Shown piece by piece: positions 1 to 12,001 of a stretch of 64,000 bases of DNA. The translations under genes and the position numbers were made by a program. Within the stretch, counting starts at the first letter, position 1; the number at the start of each line of letters is the position of its first letter. Below the pieces are notes generated by a model. It worked only from the letters and a program-made list of their open reading frames with translations. It ran no database searches and was not told the DNA's origin. The DNA comes from Haliotis asinina (Eukaryota; Mollusca; Gastropoda; Lepetellida; Haliotidae). The stretch spans positions 55,874,753 through 55,938,752 of the forward strand of contig NC_090290.1 of the NCBI RefSeq assembly GCF_037392515.1, in the 5' to 3' direction.

Positions 1-966
1 GCATCTTTCCTTCTTGATTGTATAACCAGCATTGGTTGCTGTGCATCTTTCCTTCTTGATTGTATAACCAGCATTGGTTGCTGTGCATCTTTCCTTCTTG
101 ATTGTATAACCAGCATTGGTTGCTGTGCATCTTTCCTTCTTGATTGTATAACCAGCATTGGTTGTTGTGCATCTTTCCTTCTTGATTGTATAACCAGCAT
201 TGGTTGTTGTGCATCTTTCCTTCTTGATTGTATAACCAGCATTGGTTGCTGTGCATCTTTCCTTCTTGATTGTATAACCAGCATTGGTTGCTGTGCATCT
301 TTCCTTCTTGATTGTATAACCAGCATTGGTTGCTGTGCATCTTTCCTTCTTGATTGTATAACCAGCATTGGTTGCTGTGCATCTTTCCTTCTTGATTGTA
401 TAACCAGCATTGGTTGTTGTCCATCTTTCCTTCTTGATTGTATAACCAGCATTGGTTGTTGTGCATCTTTCCTTCTTGATTGTATAACCAACATTGGTTG
501 CTGTGCATCTTTCCTTCTTGATTGTATAACCAGCATTGGTTGCTGTGCATCTTTCCTTCTTGATTGTATAACCAGCATTGGTTGTTGTGCATCTTTCCTT
601 CTTGATTGTATAACCAGCATTGGTTGCTGTGCATCTTTCCTTCTTGATTGTATAACCAGCATTGGTTGTTGTGCATCTTTCCTTCTTGATTGTATAACCA
701 GTATTGGTTGCTGTGCATCTTTCCTTCTTGATTGTATAACCAGCATTGGTTGTTGTGCATCTTTCCTTCTTGATTGTATAACCAGCATTGGTTGTTGTGC
801 ATCTTTCCTTCTTGATTGTATAACCAGCATTGGTTGTTGTGCATCTTTCCTTCTTGATTGTATAACCAGCATTGGTTGCTGTGCATCTTTTCTAATTGAT
901 TGTATAACCAGTATTGGTTCCTGTGCATATTTTCTTCTTGATAGTATAACTTGCACTGGTTGCTAT
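1..966. repeat. 42-bp minisatellite, about 23 units
   Basis: A head-to-tail array of a 42-bp unit beginning GCATCTTTCCTTCTTGATTG. Units start at 1, 43, 85 and so on. About 21 units are nearly identical, differing mainly at one C/T site (GGTTGCTGT or GGTTGTTGT). The last two (883-924 and 925-966) are degenerate, as expected at an array edge. The array is cut by the window start, so its full length is unknown. It probably lies in an intron of POLG, downstream of the exon at 1,529-1,711. Confidence 0.97.
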
Positions 967-1129
967 GGATCTTTTGAAATATGAAAAATTAAATGTAACT
1001 ATTGCTCTGATCATCCGACTTGTACCACGGTCTCAAGATTGAAGATGTGGAGTGATTTGTACACAGTGTTAAGGCATACAAAGCATCTTGGTTTGGCTGA
1101 TAGGTCATTAATATCCCTGGTGGTGGTGA

Positions 1130-1245
1130 GCAGTAGGGTAGCCAAGTTGTTAAGGCATTCGCTTGTTACACTGAAGACCCAGGTTTGATTCCCCACATGG
1201 GTACAATGTGCAAAACCCATTTCTGGTGTCCCCCACATTGCATAA
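1130..1245 (+). mobile_element. tRNA-like SINE copy
   Basis: It starts with a GCAGTAGGGTAGCC head, has a B-box-like GGTTTGATTCCCC, then ACAATGTG and TTTCTGGTGTCCC. The same layout recurs at about 4,098, 11,245, 15,241, 22,697 and 27,761, so this is a dispersed family. It probably lies in a POLG intron. The GGTTYGAATCC-like box points to a tRNA-derived SINE. The promoter boxes are degenerate. Confidence 0.75.
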
Positions 1246-1528
1246 ATGTTGTGTGACCAGGTCATTAGAGAATAAAGCAATACTTTTTCATTTCAATCTG
1301 AAAATGATTCTAGACTGAACACTATTGCTGTGGTGCATATCTGATACATTCACTAAATGTTTTCCTTCTGTATCATGCACATTTTTATCCATACAGATGC
1401 TGATATTGCCCTATCTGGAGCCCTGATGCTGGATACTGCACCATCTAATGGGCGTTCCTTAACTTCTTTTCAGTAGTATAGATGTGTGAACCAGATTCAG
1501 CCTAGTCTTGAGTGCAGTACATTCTCAC

Positions 1529-4500
1529 CTATCATTCTCCAGCAGGGCGCAGGCATCATTGGCCAGAGACATCAAGAGGTTCTTTAGCTCGCGCTGCATC
1601 TCGGAGTATGTTGTGTTCGACTGTTGTATGTATCTCTCCCAGTTTGTGTTCACCGGCAGGTATGATGTTCCCATCTCTAACATCCCCGCCAGTGTCACAG
1701 GGTGGGGGAACCTGGTAGTACAAACATGTTTGTATACAACTCTACACTATGTAGACTTCACTATAGGGAACATTTACTATTGCACAAGAACAGTCATATT
1801 TATGAAGACTTGGGCTGCAATGATTCACCCAGACCTTGATTTGATTTGATTTCCGATATTGGGCCCTTGCTTCAATCATTTTTTATTCCATTTTCCATAC
1901 ATGTAAAACATCAGATTTCATTTAACTCTCAGGGTTGCAGCCATAATGGACACTGTGGTGCTAATGTGTGAGCATGGTTAAACACTGCTGTGAACAGCAT
2001 TTCAGTTACTCCGGGTTGTGAAACAAAATCCACGGGATCAGAATTCAGTGTCACAGCCTCACCTCTGTAAGAACTGTGGCCATAGTTTACGGAAGACAGC
2101 TTGAGTAGCCAGCACATCATTGGCACAGTACATCATCAGCTCCTATAGACATTGTACACATGAGTGATTGAACATGAATACAGCAATATCCCATCTGAAA
2201 CATATCAGCTGATAAACTTAATGATAAAGTCTGGGCCAGACAAACCGCTGACCAGTATTTCAGACAGAGATAATGAAGAAATGGCATACATCCTATCCCA
2301 TTTAGTAAATTCTTGCATAAACTACACACAAATCCTACACTGTAACCACTGGTTACTAAGCAGCAATTATATAATGGACCATTGGTTACTATAGACCAAT
2401 TCGACACTGGAACCATTGGTTACTAAGCATTAATTCTACGACGGACCATTGGTTACTATGGACCAATTCAACACTGGAACCATTGGTTACTAAGCAGCAA
2501 TTCTACGACGGATCATTGGTTACTATGGACCAATTCAAAACTTGAACCATTGGTTACTAAGCAGCAATTCTACGATGGACCATTGGTTACTATGGACCAA
2601 TTTGACACTGGAACCATTGGTTACTATACACCAATTCTACACTGAAACCATTGGTAACTAGCCACTAATTCTACACAGGAACCATTGCTTAAGAGGCACC
2701 AGTTCCTTACAGGAACCACTGGTTACTATGGACCAATTCTACACTGGCTCCATTGGTTAATGGTGTGGGAACCCATTCCAAACTGGAACTATTGGTTACT
2801 ATAGACCAGTCACCAATTCAACACTGGAACCAACGGTAAATATGCACTACTGCTATACTAAAACCTTTGGTTACTACACTGACAGTTTTGAATCATGAAG
2901 GCCTATTTTAGTGAAACGTATCTAAATCTCCTGTTCACTGAGTGTTTCAGATTCATGAGTTGGTTGGGAAGGTTATTGTTTAAACACAGTACACAGCAAT
3001 ATTCCATCTACCCTGTATATGGTGATCGTCTGTAAATAATTTAGTCTGGACCAAACAATCCAGTGATCAGCAGCACGAGGAGCGATTTATGCAACTGAGA
3101 TTCAATGACATGGGCTAACCAAGTGAGTGGGCCTGATCTCTCAGTTCCTGAAAATATATGACATTATTGACACTGACATCAAAGTTTCCAATACGAATAC
3201 TCAGTATGGCTGCAATGACACCATGGTACAACGGGTGTCAAAGACTGCCTGTTAGCTGAATGCTGAGACACAGATAAAATGTTTTCTGATAAACCTTCAT
3301 CACAATCTAGACACAGATCCTGGAGTGTCATGGTTGACATGATTGTCTTACTGTTTGTGTGGCACCTACCTGAAACTGATCCCGGACATCGTGCATGTTG
3401 CCCTCGATGAACACCTCCCTTGTGGCTTTCTTCAGTGGCCCAGCCTTGCAGTGGAGCTGGTACACATCATTCAGGTTGTTCATGGTGCTGATCCTCTTCC
3501 AGTCCTCACTCTGGGTCACAGAGCAGATTAATTGAAGTAATTCAGTACATTAAAGCCACTGTCATCATTGAATATTCAAAGTCACTGATATTAACAGCCA
3601 TTGTCAAGTATAATCATAGCCAATGTCGGATGTATATTGTAAGCTGAGGTCCGGTATACTCAGAACCCATGTCATAGGTATATTCCTATCCGATGTCAGG
3701 TATATTCCGAGGCAGTGCCATAGGTATATTCAGGGCAAATGTTAACTAAATATTCATAAACAGATGTCATAGGTATATTCATAGTCAATGTCAGGAATAT
3801 TCACATCCACACAATGGGAGTGAGTGAGTTTAGTTTTACGCCACACTCAGCAATTTTCCAGCTACATGTGGCGGTCTGTTAATAATCGAGCCTGGACCAG
3901 ACAATCCAGTTATCAACAGCATGAGCATTGATCTGTGCAATTGGGAACCCATGACACGTGTCAACCAAGTCAGCAAGCCTGACCACCCAATCCTGTTAGT
4001 CGCCTCTTACGACAAGCATAGTCACCTTGTATGGCAAGCATGGGTTGGTGAAGGCCTATTCTTCCCTGGGACCTTCACGGGTGCACAGCCAATGTGGACG
4101 ATGGGGTAACCTTGTGGATCAAGCACTAACTCATCACATCAAAGACACGGGTTTGATTCCCCACAAGGGTACAATGTGTGAAGACCATTTCTGGTGTCCC
4201 TTGCTGTGATATTGCTAAAAGCTGCATCAAAAGTCACTCCCTCACTCATAGCCATTGGGTATTATATTCAAAGTCAATGTCACAGGTATATTCAAACGGG
4301 AGCATTCAAAGTTAATATCACTGGTACATCCAAAGTCATTTTAAAAATGTCTGTTGCAGCCAGTGACGCCAACTCACCGTGTCGCTGTGCCACTTCTGAT
4401 GTTTCTCCTTGTGTTCCAGGACCTCCTTCCTCATGCTCTTTCCTCCACTTGCCTGGTACAGGATCCGCTGAAAGTTGGTCAGCCCACAGATCGCAATGTG

Positions 4501-6819
4501 CATCGACATTGTGTCCAGAAAGCGAATTGGTTTGGGCTGGGGAAAGAAGAGAAGGAGGAATTACAGATGAGAAGGGTGTTACAACAGTTATATATCGCAC
4601 ACTATGGGACACTTTTCTGAAAATTTAGAATTTCAAAAGCAAAAATGTCTCTGACAGCTGAGAGTTAGGACATACCATACAACTGTGACTACTATTGAAT
4701 AATCCATGATCTTCTAAGATCTGCAGGTAAAACCTTTGATTCTAATGTCTCCCATTTTGTCTCTTGGCAACATTGATGGCAAACTTTCCAGTTTGATTTC
4801 TTTGATGGGCATTCTTGAAGTTCAGTTGATGAAGAATGGTGACAATTTTATGGATATCCAACGTCTTTTATTCCAACTTCTCTTAGTCGTCATATTTTTC
4901 AAGTCAATATTTGGAACTGTACCCACTGACAGCATGGCCTGGTATTTATTCACCCCAATCTGAAACTAGATGTCCTTACCTGTGTATAATATTGCTCTTT
5001 CACAAAGGATCTGTCAAATCCCACATTGTGACCAATGATAAGACGCTTCTGCCATTTGCCACCAGGGGGAGCATTCGAGCCTCGCTTTGTCTCCAGCGGG
5101 ATTAAGTCAGACAGTGTTGGTTTGTCAGACCAGCGATACTTGTCCTCAACAACGTAATCACTGACCCATGAGTACCTGGACATGATCATAGAGTCAGAGT
5201 GAGTTTTACAGTTAGAATCACATCGGCAGTAAGTCAGCCGCATCATGACCAGGGTCAAAAGAAAACCAGCAAAGGAAATACTTAGAACATGTCTTGTGTA
5301 CAGGGCACACACTGTGTACCTATACTTTAGGCATCCATATCAGACGTACTAATCAAATGTGAACCTGTATGAACCAGTATGAACCAATATTTTAGAACAC
5401 GTTTGGTGTACTAGCTACTGCAATTGTATTAAAAGTTGACTTCTGCTATTAAGACAAGTACCATAACATAACATGTTACATTTGGGAATTACACTTACTC
5501 AGCAAAGTACCAATTCTTGTCCTTTAAGGGGTTCAGACCCATCTGGGATTCAAACCTCACACTCTCAGATCTAAACAATTATGTTTGCACAGAAATAGTA
5601 GTCTGACCACAGACAGTCTGAGTCTAGATCACATCCTTTGTGTATCCCTCTTACAAGTGTAAATATGCATGAAAGTCAAAGATTACACAATAACGTTGAG
5701 AAACCGGTCAAACATAACACATTCTAGGACTTTCAGGATACAGCTGAGGAGTGAGGCACCTATTTTCAAATCATTCTCATCACACCTGTTTAGAAGCAGC
5801 ATAGGGAATGGGCCCCTGAAGTTTATTCTGTAACAATGAACAGGATCAGAATCCAAGGATCTCCTGCATTTTCCAGCTGTTCACATTTGGGCTAGAACAA
5901 GGACTTGTGTCTATTATCATGTTCATGGTGACAATTTCAGTCCTTGAAAAAGATATGAGCATAAAAAATGAAGTTGATAAGTGAACTCTATCTTCCTAAA
6001 TGTCTCATTTCCATAAATGACACTTAAATGGGTACATCGACAGAATACCAGTAACTTTCCAGCCATATTGTTTAGTGTCATGTCACCATAGCATTAACTG
6101 TATCCCGAAACCTTACCTAAAAAATCTAAACTTAAACTTAACCCTAACCAAAAGTAAAACTTATTTGCCTACAAAGATGGTGGAAGGTATCCTGTATTCT
6201 GTAGTCCTACCATTAAAAGATATCCAATAAACTTTATTTTTTCTTCTAATTAACATACTACCAACCAGTATTTATCTGAAACAGCTGTCGCCATGGTAGG
6301 AAACTGTCCTTCAGTCATCAAGCATTCAATATCAAACACAATGGCCGTTTCTTCTGGGTATGGAACCGCTGTGGTTGATCCGTCTGGGAGGTACTTTGTC
6401 CAGCCCTTGCTGTAGACCCACTCATCAGGCAGTGGAGGAGTTTCTGAGCTGCATAGGTTCTCTGCCATGGACTTATACTCAGCTATTTGCTGTTCAGCTA
6501 TCTTGTAGAAATGTTCCTCGATGGAACTGCCTTGAAGTGGTGGTAGTTTCAAATCAACATCATCCAGAACTGTGGTGGCATGATTCCATAAACCATGTTT
6601 TTGGAGATGATTTTCCACTGATTTCAAATTTTTGTTTAATGTTTCAGCAATTTCTGTTTCTTTGAAAATTTGTTTATGTAAAGTTTCGGACAGCATTTGA
6701 ATTTGGAGTGGGTTTGTGCGTTGTGGCGTTGTATCTTGGAGTTCGTTCATTGAGCGATGAAACCATTGTCTGCGACACCAAGTGTTTAGGTGACATGTCC
6801 TCCGTGGGAAAGCTTGCAT
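1529..6819 (-). CDS. POLG: DNA polymerase gamma catalytic subunit (mitochondrial), 5' part of gene
   Basis: Replicates mitochondrial DNA. Six coding exons follow one another on minus with GT-AG junctions and matching phases: 6819-6266, 5175-4980, 4536-4378, 3510-3370, 2142-2063 and 1711-1529. The joined protein (about 271 residues) starts MQAFPRRTC with an Arg-rich, targeting-like N-terminus. It carries the family's NPLQIQMLS segment, exonuclease motif I (FDIEC...EGQFPT), the motif II region ([17 protein letters not shown]), RFLDTMSMH, then YCANDVLAT and [12 protein letters not shown]. Start choice: ATG at 6,819 lies six bases after a splice acceptor (TTTGCAG), implying a noncoding exon upstream. 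The last donor (GATAG/GTGAGA, 1,529) is phase 2, and no next exon is visible down to position 1, so the linker and polymerase domain lie off the window. No frame breaks are seen. Confidence 0.95.
2345..2885. repeat. Degenerate tandem repeat in a POLG intron
   Basis: Roughly 33-34-bp units built around ACCATTGGTTACTA, followed alternately by AGCAGCAATTCTACGACGG and TGGACCAATTCAACACTGG, so the working unit may be a dimer near 67 bp. The left part is regular and the right part (after about 2,640) is increasingly diverged. It lies between POLG exons 2063-2142 and 3370-3510. Confidence 0.85.
3820..4082 (-). mobile_element. 260-bp LINE-derived short element, copy 1
   Basis: Reads on plus from TGAGTGAGTTTAGTTTTACG to GGGACCTTCACGGGT, so with the ACTCACTC tail taken as 3' it is on minus. 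Six other copies occur in the window (9,088; 11,525; 23,070; 26,280; 53,642; 54,098). Strand is assigned from the shared tail of the I-group LINE at 46,556. Confidence 0.85.
4098..4248 (+). mobile_element. tRNA-like SINE copy
   Basis: GGGGTAACCTTGTGGATCAAG head, GGGTTTGATTCCCC box, ACAATGTGTGAAGACCATTT and CTGGTGTCCC, then a TGATATTGCTAAAAGC tail ending in CACTCCCTCACTCA. That tail resembles the LINE 3' tail. It abuts the 260-bp element at 3,820-4,082. Confidence 0.75.
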
Positions 6820-6839
6820 TGTTACCTGCAAACAAGAAC

Positions 6840-9080
6840 ATCAAGTCAAATTTTATAAGATAATTTATATCAGCCTGTCACTCCACTCTGCGCACTATTG
6901 TTACACAGCTGGCTTTTGATAAAAACAGATATTAATGTTTTCCAGGATCTGAAGTTATTGCACATGTATACACTACATTAATATGACTATCTATTACCCA
7001 CATGGTGACACATAACCAGTGTCACATATATAATATGTGGTAGAGCTCTTGCTCATGCAATACATAATTTCTCATGTAACTAGCATGACATACTTGCTCA
7101 TGTAATTATCGCTGCACAAACACGTCAGGCAACGAAAGTTTGACAAATAGTTGTATTTGAGCAAAAGTGTGAATTTGTTATAATTCGTGTTGTATGTATC
7201 TTCACAAAACATAAACCACATACATCGGGTCCCTGTCTGCTTGTGATGTAGCTCAGTTAAGTTGCTGCAATTGTATCGTGTGCTGCTGGGTTTGCATTCT
7301 ATTTCTAAATTAACTTTTCAGTTGCTCGACACACTCACACTGCTACGTTTTCAGCTTGGCAAACTCAAGTAATCGGTGTGCTTGAGAATATTACAGCTGT
7401 CACGTAGCTTCTATATTTAATAGCTATGTTTTGAGTACAGATAACAGCATTCACTAAAAGCTTCTCGCGCAATGTTTACATCATTAAATCCCCGTGCACA
7501 TGCTCGGAAGGGAGGTAACAAGAGTGTGACTCGTTTGTGCATACCACGAGAAAAAAAGAAATGATCCGGATCACTTTTACCAGGATATTCCAATTCTCGT
7601 TTGACTATTGGTAGTATATTTCATGAACCAAATATATATGTTCACACATTCTCATCATCCTTCGGAGTTGGTATTATGAATGATAACATTCGAACGGACT
7701 ATTTGCCTTCCACAGACCTATGATAACACTCCAATAACATCTCATCCATTTTATATAAGTGCATCTACAGCTTGAATTGATAACAGCGCGACCTAGACTG
7801 CAAGCTGAGACAAAACATTCTGAATTAAGAGTGAGTGAGCAAATAAGTGAGTGAGCGAGTTAATACTTAGCGTCACATCGGCAATATCTCAACCATGTCG
7901 TGACGGAATTCAGTGTGAAATCACAAGAAAAATCAAATATACCGGAGTGAATCGTAAATATGACTTACTAGTAGTGAGTGAAAATATGTTTTTGATATAT
8001 CAACTTTGGCAAGCTTGATACACTTTTGTTTTCCTAGTGTCCGACATTTAGCACACGGAATCACTCAAGGGTAATAATCCACATGTCAATTGTGTCCTTC
8101 TCAATAGAAACATTTAATAAAGTTACTCTGAAAGAAGAAAACACACCATCGATTTTATACAGTGCCTGGATGATCTGTTCTGTGTGTTGTACAGACTTAA
8201 CTGATCTGCAACACGTTTATCCACCGAAGCCTTCACACCGGTAAGTGAAATAGCAACTGGCTCGCTTGCCCGTGCACGCGTGGCTAATAAAAATTCAGCC
8301 GAGTCTGTAAATCTCCACAGTCACTGGCACGACTATGTAGTGAATTTCATAAGATCATTTTGTGAATGCATTACTCTCTCCGAGATTTAAAGCATGCACG
8401 ATTATGGCCTTATAAAAATGTTCATAATATTAGCAGCTTAATGATGACCTATTAAAGTTATCTGAACATAAACAAAATATTTCAGAAATTCAGATGTCTG
8501 CTTTCTTATTTATTTCATATTATTTTACCTGTTAGTAATATTTTGTTTAGTTTCTAAATTCAGTGTTTGAGCCAAATTAGGAAACCAAAACTTCTGCCCA
8601 TGGCCGGTGGCCGGTGTGCCCATGGCCGGTGTGGGTTCGAATCACGGATACCTGTGAGGTATATTTCTCGTCAGTTAGTTGTTGTCACTTTCAGTTACAG
8701 GTAAACAAGAATGTATTCCACAAAGCTGCATGTTTCGTTAAAAGTAACAATGGCAATTATGAGCGGTAAGTCTATAAACGCATCGATGGGTTTGCTTTGG
8801 TTTCACTCATACAGCCTCCAAGTGATGTCGAGGTTAATAGGTCCAGTCTTGGAGTTGGATGAGAGGGTCTGGTGTTTGTGGGGTGGAGGCCTGGTATGTT
8901 ATTGAGTGTAGTCGTGTTTCCAGCACTAACAGAAGTAACAGTAGAGGCTTGTCACAGGAAGAGATTCATTTTATACATCAGCAGCAGATGTTCTGGAACA
9001 TAATTCAAAAGAAGTGAGGCCTGTTGGGGGTGGACGTCTTGCTCAAGTCTGTATGGCAATAATTCACAGTAAAAGATGAT
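6840..9080. other. POLG upstream region; no coding sequence recognised
   Basis: Holds the presumed POLG noncoding first exon and promoter, which I cannot place exactly. A LINE-tail fragment lies at 7,831-7,915. A short GGGTTCGAATCACGG tRNA-like B-box scrap lies at about 8,630. No other gene was seen on either strand. Confidence 0.5.
7831..7915 (-). mobile_element. 5'-truncated I-group LINE tail fragment
   Basis: GTGAGTGAG run followed by GCGTCACATCGGCAATATCT and CATGTCGTGACG. These match the tail of the LINE ending at 46,556. Only the last approximately 85 bases are present. Confidence 0.7.
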
Positions 9081-9087
9081 GATATTT

Positions 9088-9345
9088 ACCCGTGAAAATC
9101 TGGCTTAGAATACTCGCCTTCAATAATCCATACTGGCCTTCAGTAAGAGGCGACTAACGGGATCGTCTGGTCAGGCTCGCTGACTTGGTTGACACGTGTC
9201 ATTGGTTCCCAAGTGCGCAGATCGATGCTCATGTTGTTGATCACTTTATTGTCTGGTCCAGACTCGATTATTTACAGCCCGCCGCCATATAGATGCAATA
9301 TTGCTAAGTGCGGCGTAACACTAACCTCACTCATCCACTCACTCT
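9088..9345 (+). mobile_element. 260-bp LINE-derived short element, copy 2
   Basis: Starts GTGAAAATCTGGC, contains AGAGGCGACTAACGGGATCG and TTGTCTGGTCCAGACTCGAT, and ends in TAACCTCACTCATCCACTCA. It has mutated relative to copies at 54,098 and 23,070. No coding capacity. Confidence 0.85.
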
Positions 9346-9520
9346 AAAAAGTATGATTAACAGGCAGGCATCCGCTTATATATACATTTGCCTCTTTAAA
9401 AGATAGAATTACCATACTTGCCCGGGCTCAGCATTCTGTGCAGCCTTGGAGCAAGACGAGGTCAGTCTTGGCTGAACAAACATGTTACGGCGGATGACCA
9501 TTTCCGTATTCCATGTTTAT

Positions 9521-9797
9521 GGAATCATTGAAGGGGCATTGTCGCGCTGTCGCCCTCTCGAAACCAAGCGAAAAAAAATGAGGCAGACTGAAAGAAAGCA
9601 ACCGAGACAACGCGACATTTCGGGCATTTGTCGTATTGTGGCTGTGTTGCATTATCGAGTTTTGAAAAAGATATTTTTCTCTTCCTTTAAAGGGCGACAT
9701 GTGACATAGCGACACTTCTTAAGAATGCGTTGTCGCATTGTCGCCCCATCTAACATAACACAGTGCGACAATGCGACGTTGTCCTGTCTAAGATTCC
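9521..9797. mobile_element. Possible MITE rich in GTCGC motifs
   Basis: Begins GGAATC and ends GATTCC. The motif GCGACAATGCGACG and its complement CGTTGTCGCATTGTCGC face each other near the right end, and GTCGC recurs at the left end. The outer inverted match is imperfect and no clear target duplication was found. Its extent is tentative. Confidence 0.4.
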
Positions 9798-10065
9798 ATA
9801 CATATTCCATCATGTTTGAGCTAATGGTGCATGTTTAATCTTAAGGTGTCATGGACATTCTCCAGGTGACAAATTAATTCATGAAGTGAAAATAGTCTGT
9901 TATCTCCACCATTATCAGAGAAAAATTACTTTTTGTCCTGCTATGTTTAGCTCTTCTGAAATCAGGGATCATAGTCAACTTATGCCGATTGTGATTACAC
10001 AATGCCTTAAGAAAGTGGTCAGATGAAACATATCCTATAGCTGGGATAACACTTTCTTAATTAAG

Positions 10066-10160
10066 TCGCGGTAGCTGCTCGGGTTAGGCGGCAGACCTTG
10101 TGTGCTGGTGATTAGGTGCCTGACTATGAGGGTGTGGGTTCGAATCCCAGATGGGACTCA
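10066..10160 (+). mobile_element. Leu/Ser-tRNA-like short repeat, copy A
   Basis: Contains GATTAGGTGCCTGACTATGA followed by GGGTGTGGGTTCGAATCCCA, a good B box with class-II-like spacing. A second copy is 290 bp to the right. The acceptor stem does not pair, so this is a tRNA-derived repeat and not a working tRNA. Confidence 0.6.
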
Positions 10161-10352
10161 ACCAAACGTACTGGTCCTTTGCTAAGCATGTGTAATGCCA
10201 AATGTAACTAATGTTACATTTGACTACTTTTTAAGTGCATTTGTGTAATCATACTTTTTGGGCGTGTGGGTCGTGCCAATTTACACTTATCAGAGGGGTA
10301 CACAAAGTTCGTAGTCTAGACTACCAGTTGTCAGACTTCCATTCTTGTGGAA

Positions 10353-10430
10353 GTTCCGGTGGCTGAGCTTGCTGGCGATTAGGTGCCTGACTCTGAGGGC
10401 GTGGGTTCGAATCCCGGATGAGACTCCGAC
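10353..10430 (+). mobile_element. Leu/Ser-tRNA-like short repeat, copy B
   Basis: TCCGGTGGCTGAGCTTGCTG gives an A-box-like start. GATTAGGTGCCTGACTCTGA and GGCGTGGGTTCGAATCCCGG follow. It shares the centre with copy A at 10,066. The 5' and 3' ends do not form an acceptor stem, so I call it SINE-like. Confidence 0.6.
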
Positions 10431-11159
10431 TCAGCCAACAGAGGTTCTAGGATCTATGCTTTACTAATAAATATAACATATGATATGTTATAATGCTTAT
10501 AATGCTGACTGTGTTGGTATTGGCCTCCATTCCATGTCGAACACCATATAACATGGTAACCCATTCAGAGCTTCACACATTGTACCCATTCAGAGAATAG
10601 AACCGGACCTTCGGCGTGACGAGAGAACGCTTTTACCAATAGGCTACCTCACAGCTTCCCTTGCGACTACATATACGTCACAAGGACGTGAATCACGATG
10701 AAGATAGTGATGACATCAACTGTGAGGGCGAGTGCATCATGGTAAAACATCTAGATAGATACTATTATAACGACGCTACCGAATTTCCAGTGCACCTGCA
10801 ACAGCGTCTAATGAGACCTCGTGTCATATTCTCGACAATAATGTTACACATCGTCACTGGCATTGTGGACTGGAAACAGGATTGTGACAGTACTGTCATG
10901 GAAACTCATAGAAACTTCAAAATCTGAACTTGGATCATTGACATGTTCGTTGAATGTAATCCATGGTTCGAACAACGTTGCACAGTGTTATTAAATCGTG
11001 ACTTGATGGTCTGATGCCCCTTCCTCTGCACTATCTGACACTGACCTCTCGTGCCAAAACATGTAGACGTATGTTGCATAGATATGCAAATTGGCCCACA
11101 GACCATGTTCTATCAAATATCTCAATTAGGATGGGCAAGGTTATCTTGGAGTTGGATCC

Positions 11160-11167
11160 TATATAAG
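11160..11167 (+). promoter_or_regulatory. TATA box of the plus-strand secreted-peptide gene
   Basis: TATATAAG, followed about 30 bases later by CAGTCTCCAG, a plausible start. The short noncoding exon then ends at 11,212 with donor ACG/GTAAGT. This fits a leader joined to the acceptor just upstream of the ATG at 12,002. The other paralog has the same layout. Confidence 0.65.
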
Positions 11168-11244
11168 TGGCCCTCAGCTCCGACTCAGTCTCCAGTGTCG
11201 TCTACATCAACGGTAAGTTGCAACCATTTACATGTCAGTGCCAT

Positions 11245-11355
11245 GCAGTGAGTAGTCTAGTGGTTAACCAGTTCGATCGTTCCTCCGGAGGTTCGGTTTC
11301 GATTCCATCATGGGTACAAAGTGTCATGCTCATATGTGGACATTGCTGGAATATA
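11245..11355 (+). mobile_element. tRNA-like SINE copy, diverged
   Basis: GCAGTGAGTAGTCTAGTGGTTAACC head, GGTTTCGATTCCATCATGGG box, and ACATTGCTGGAATAT tail. It lies within the 5' UTR intron of the plus-strand secreted-peptide gene. Confidence 0.65.
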
Positions 11356-11524
11356 GATTCTTCCCAGAACTGATTGAAACTTCGCACGTACCATTGTTTT
11401 ATACTACATGTGATTTTTCAAATACATTCGATATACTCCATGTTTTCACCGTGAACTGTTTGAGAGGCATTCTAGAGGTTGCAAGTGATAGGAATGACAA
11501 GTCTTTATGAATGGATAACTTCTT

Positions 11525-11785
11525 TACTGGCGACCCGTGAAGGTCCCGGGGTAGAATAGGCCTTCAGCAACCCATGCTTGCCATAAAAGGCGACAATGCT
11601 TGTCGTATGAGGCGACTAACGGGATCGGGTGGTCAGGCTCGCTGACTTGGTTGACACCGGTTCCCAGTTGCACAGATCGATGCTTCTGCTATTGATCACT
11701 GGATTGTCTGGTGCACGCTCTATTTATGTATTCCGTCGCCATACAGCTGGAATACACCTAACCTCACTCATTCACTCTTTATTGG
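11525..11785 (+). mobile_element. 260-bp LINE-derived short element, copy 3
   Basis: Starts ACCCGTGAAGGTCCCGGGGT, contains GGCGACTAACGGGATCGGGT, and ends ACCTCACTCATTCACTC. The middle is worn. It sits in the 5' UTR intron of the plus-strand secreted-peptide gene. Confidence 0.85.
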
Positions 11786-12001
11786 GCAATAGTATCTTTT
11801 CGGAAGTGGATTTCGGGTTTGCTATTCAGCATATAAATACTTGTACCGTTTTCAAGCACCCTTACATACAATGTTAATGTCGTCTCATTATATTGATACG
11901 CTCCTTAAAGGAGTCTTTGAAATATACGGGGAGGAAGATTCATTTGTTGACCAGTCGAGTCAGACTGATATGACACTCTCTGTACATTCAGATCAGCAGC
12001 C

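Larger units (their letters stand above)
3541..4350. repeat. Degenerate tandem repeat split by two retroelement copies
   Basis: Short units containing AATGTCATAGGTATATTCA recur between about 3,541 and 3,815. The same motif resumes at about 4,250-4,350 after two short retroelements (3,820-4,082 and 4,098-4,248). The array therefore predates the insertions. It is in the POLG intron between exons 3370-3510 and 4378-4536. Confidence 0.7.

Noticed and set aside
1..966. Repeat protein encoded by the 42-bp array
   Set aside because: 42 is a multiple of three, but stops recur in the unit and no long frame is open.
6120..6150. Telomere-like CTTAACCCTAACC
   Set aside because: Only one or two degenerate units; chance or a scrap, not an array.
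10353..10430. Functional tRNA gene
   Set aside because: Good B box, but no acceptor stem; a second diverged copy nearby shows a dispersed repeat.
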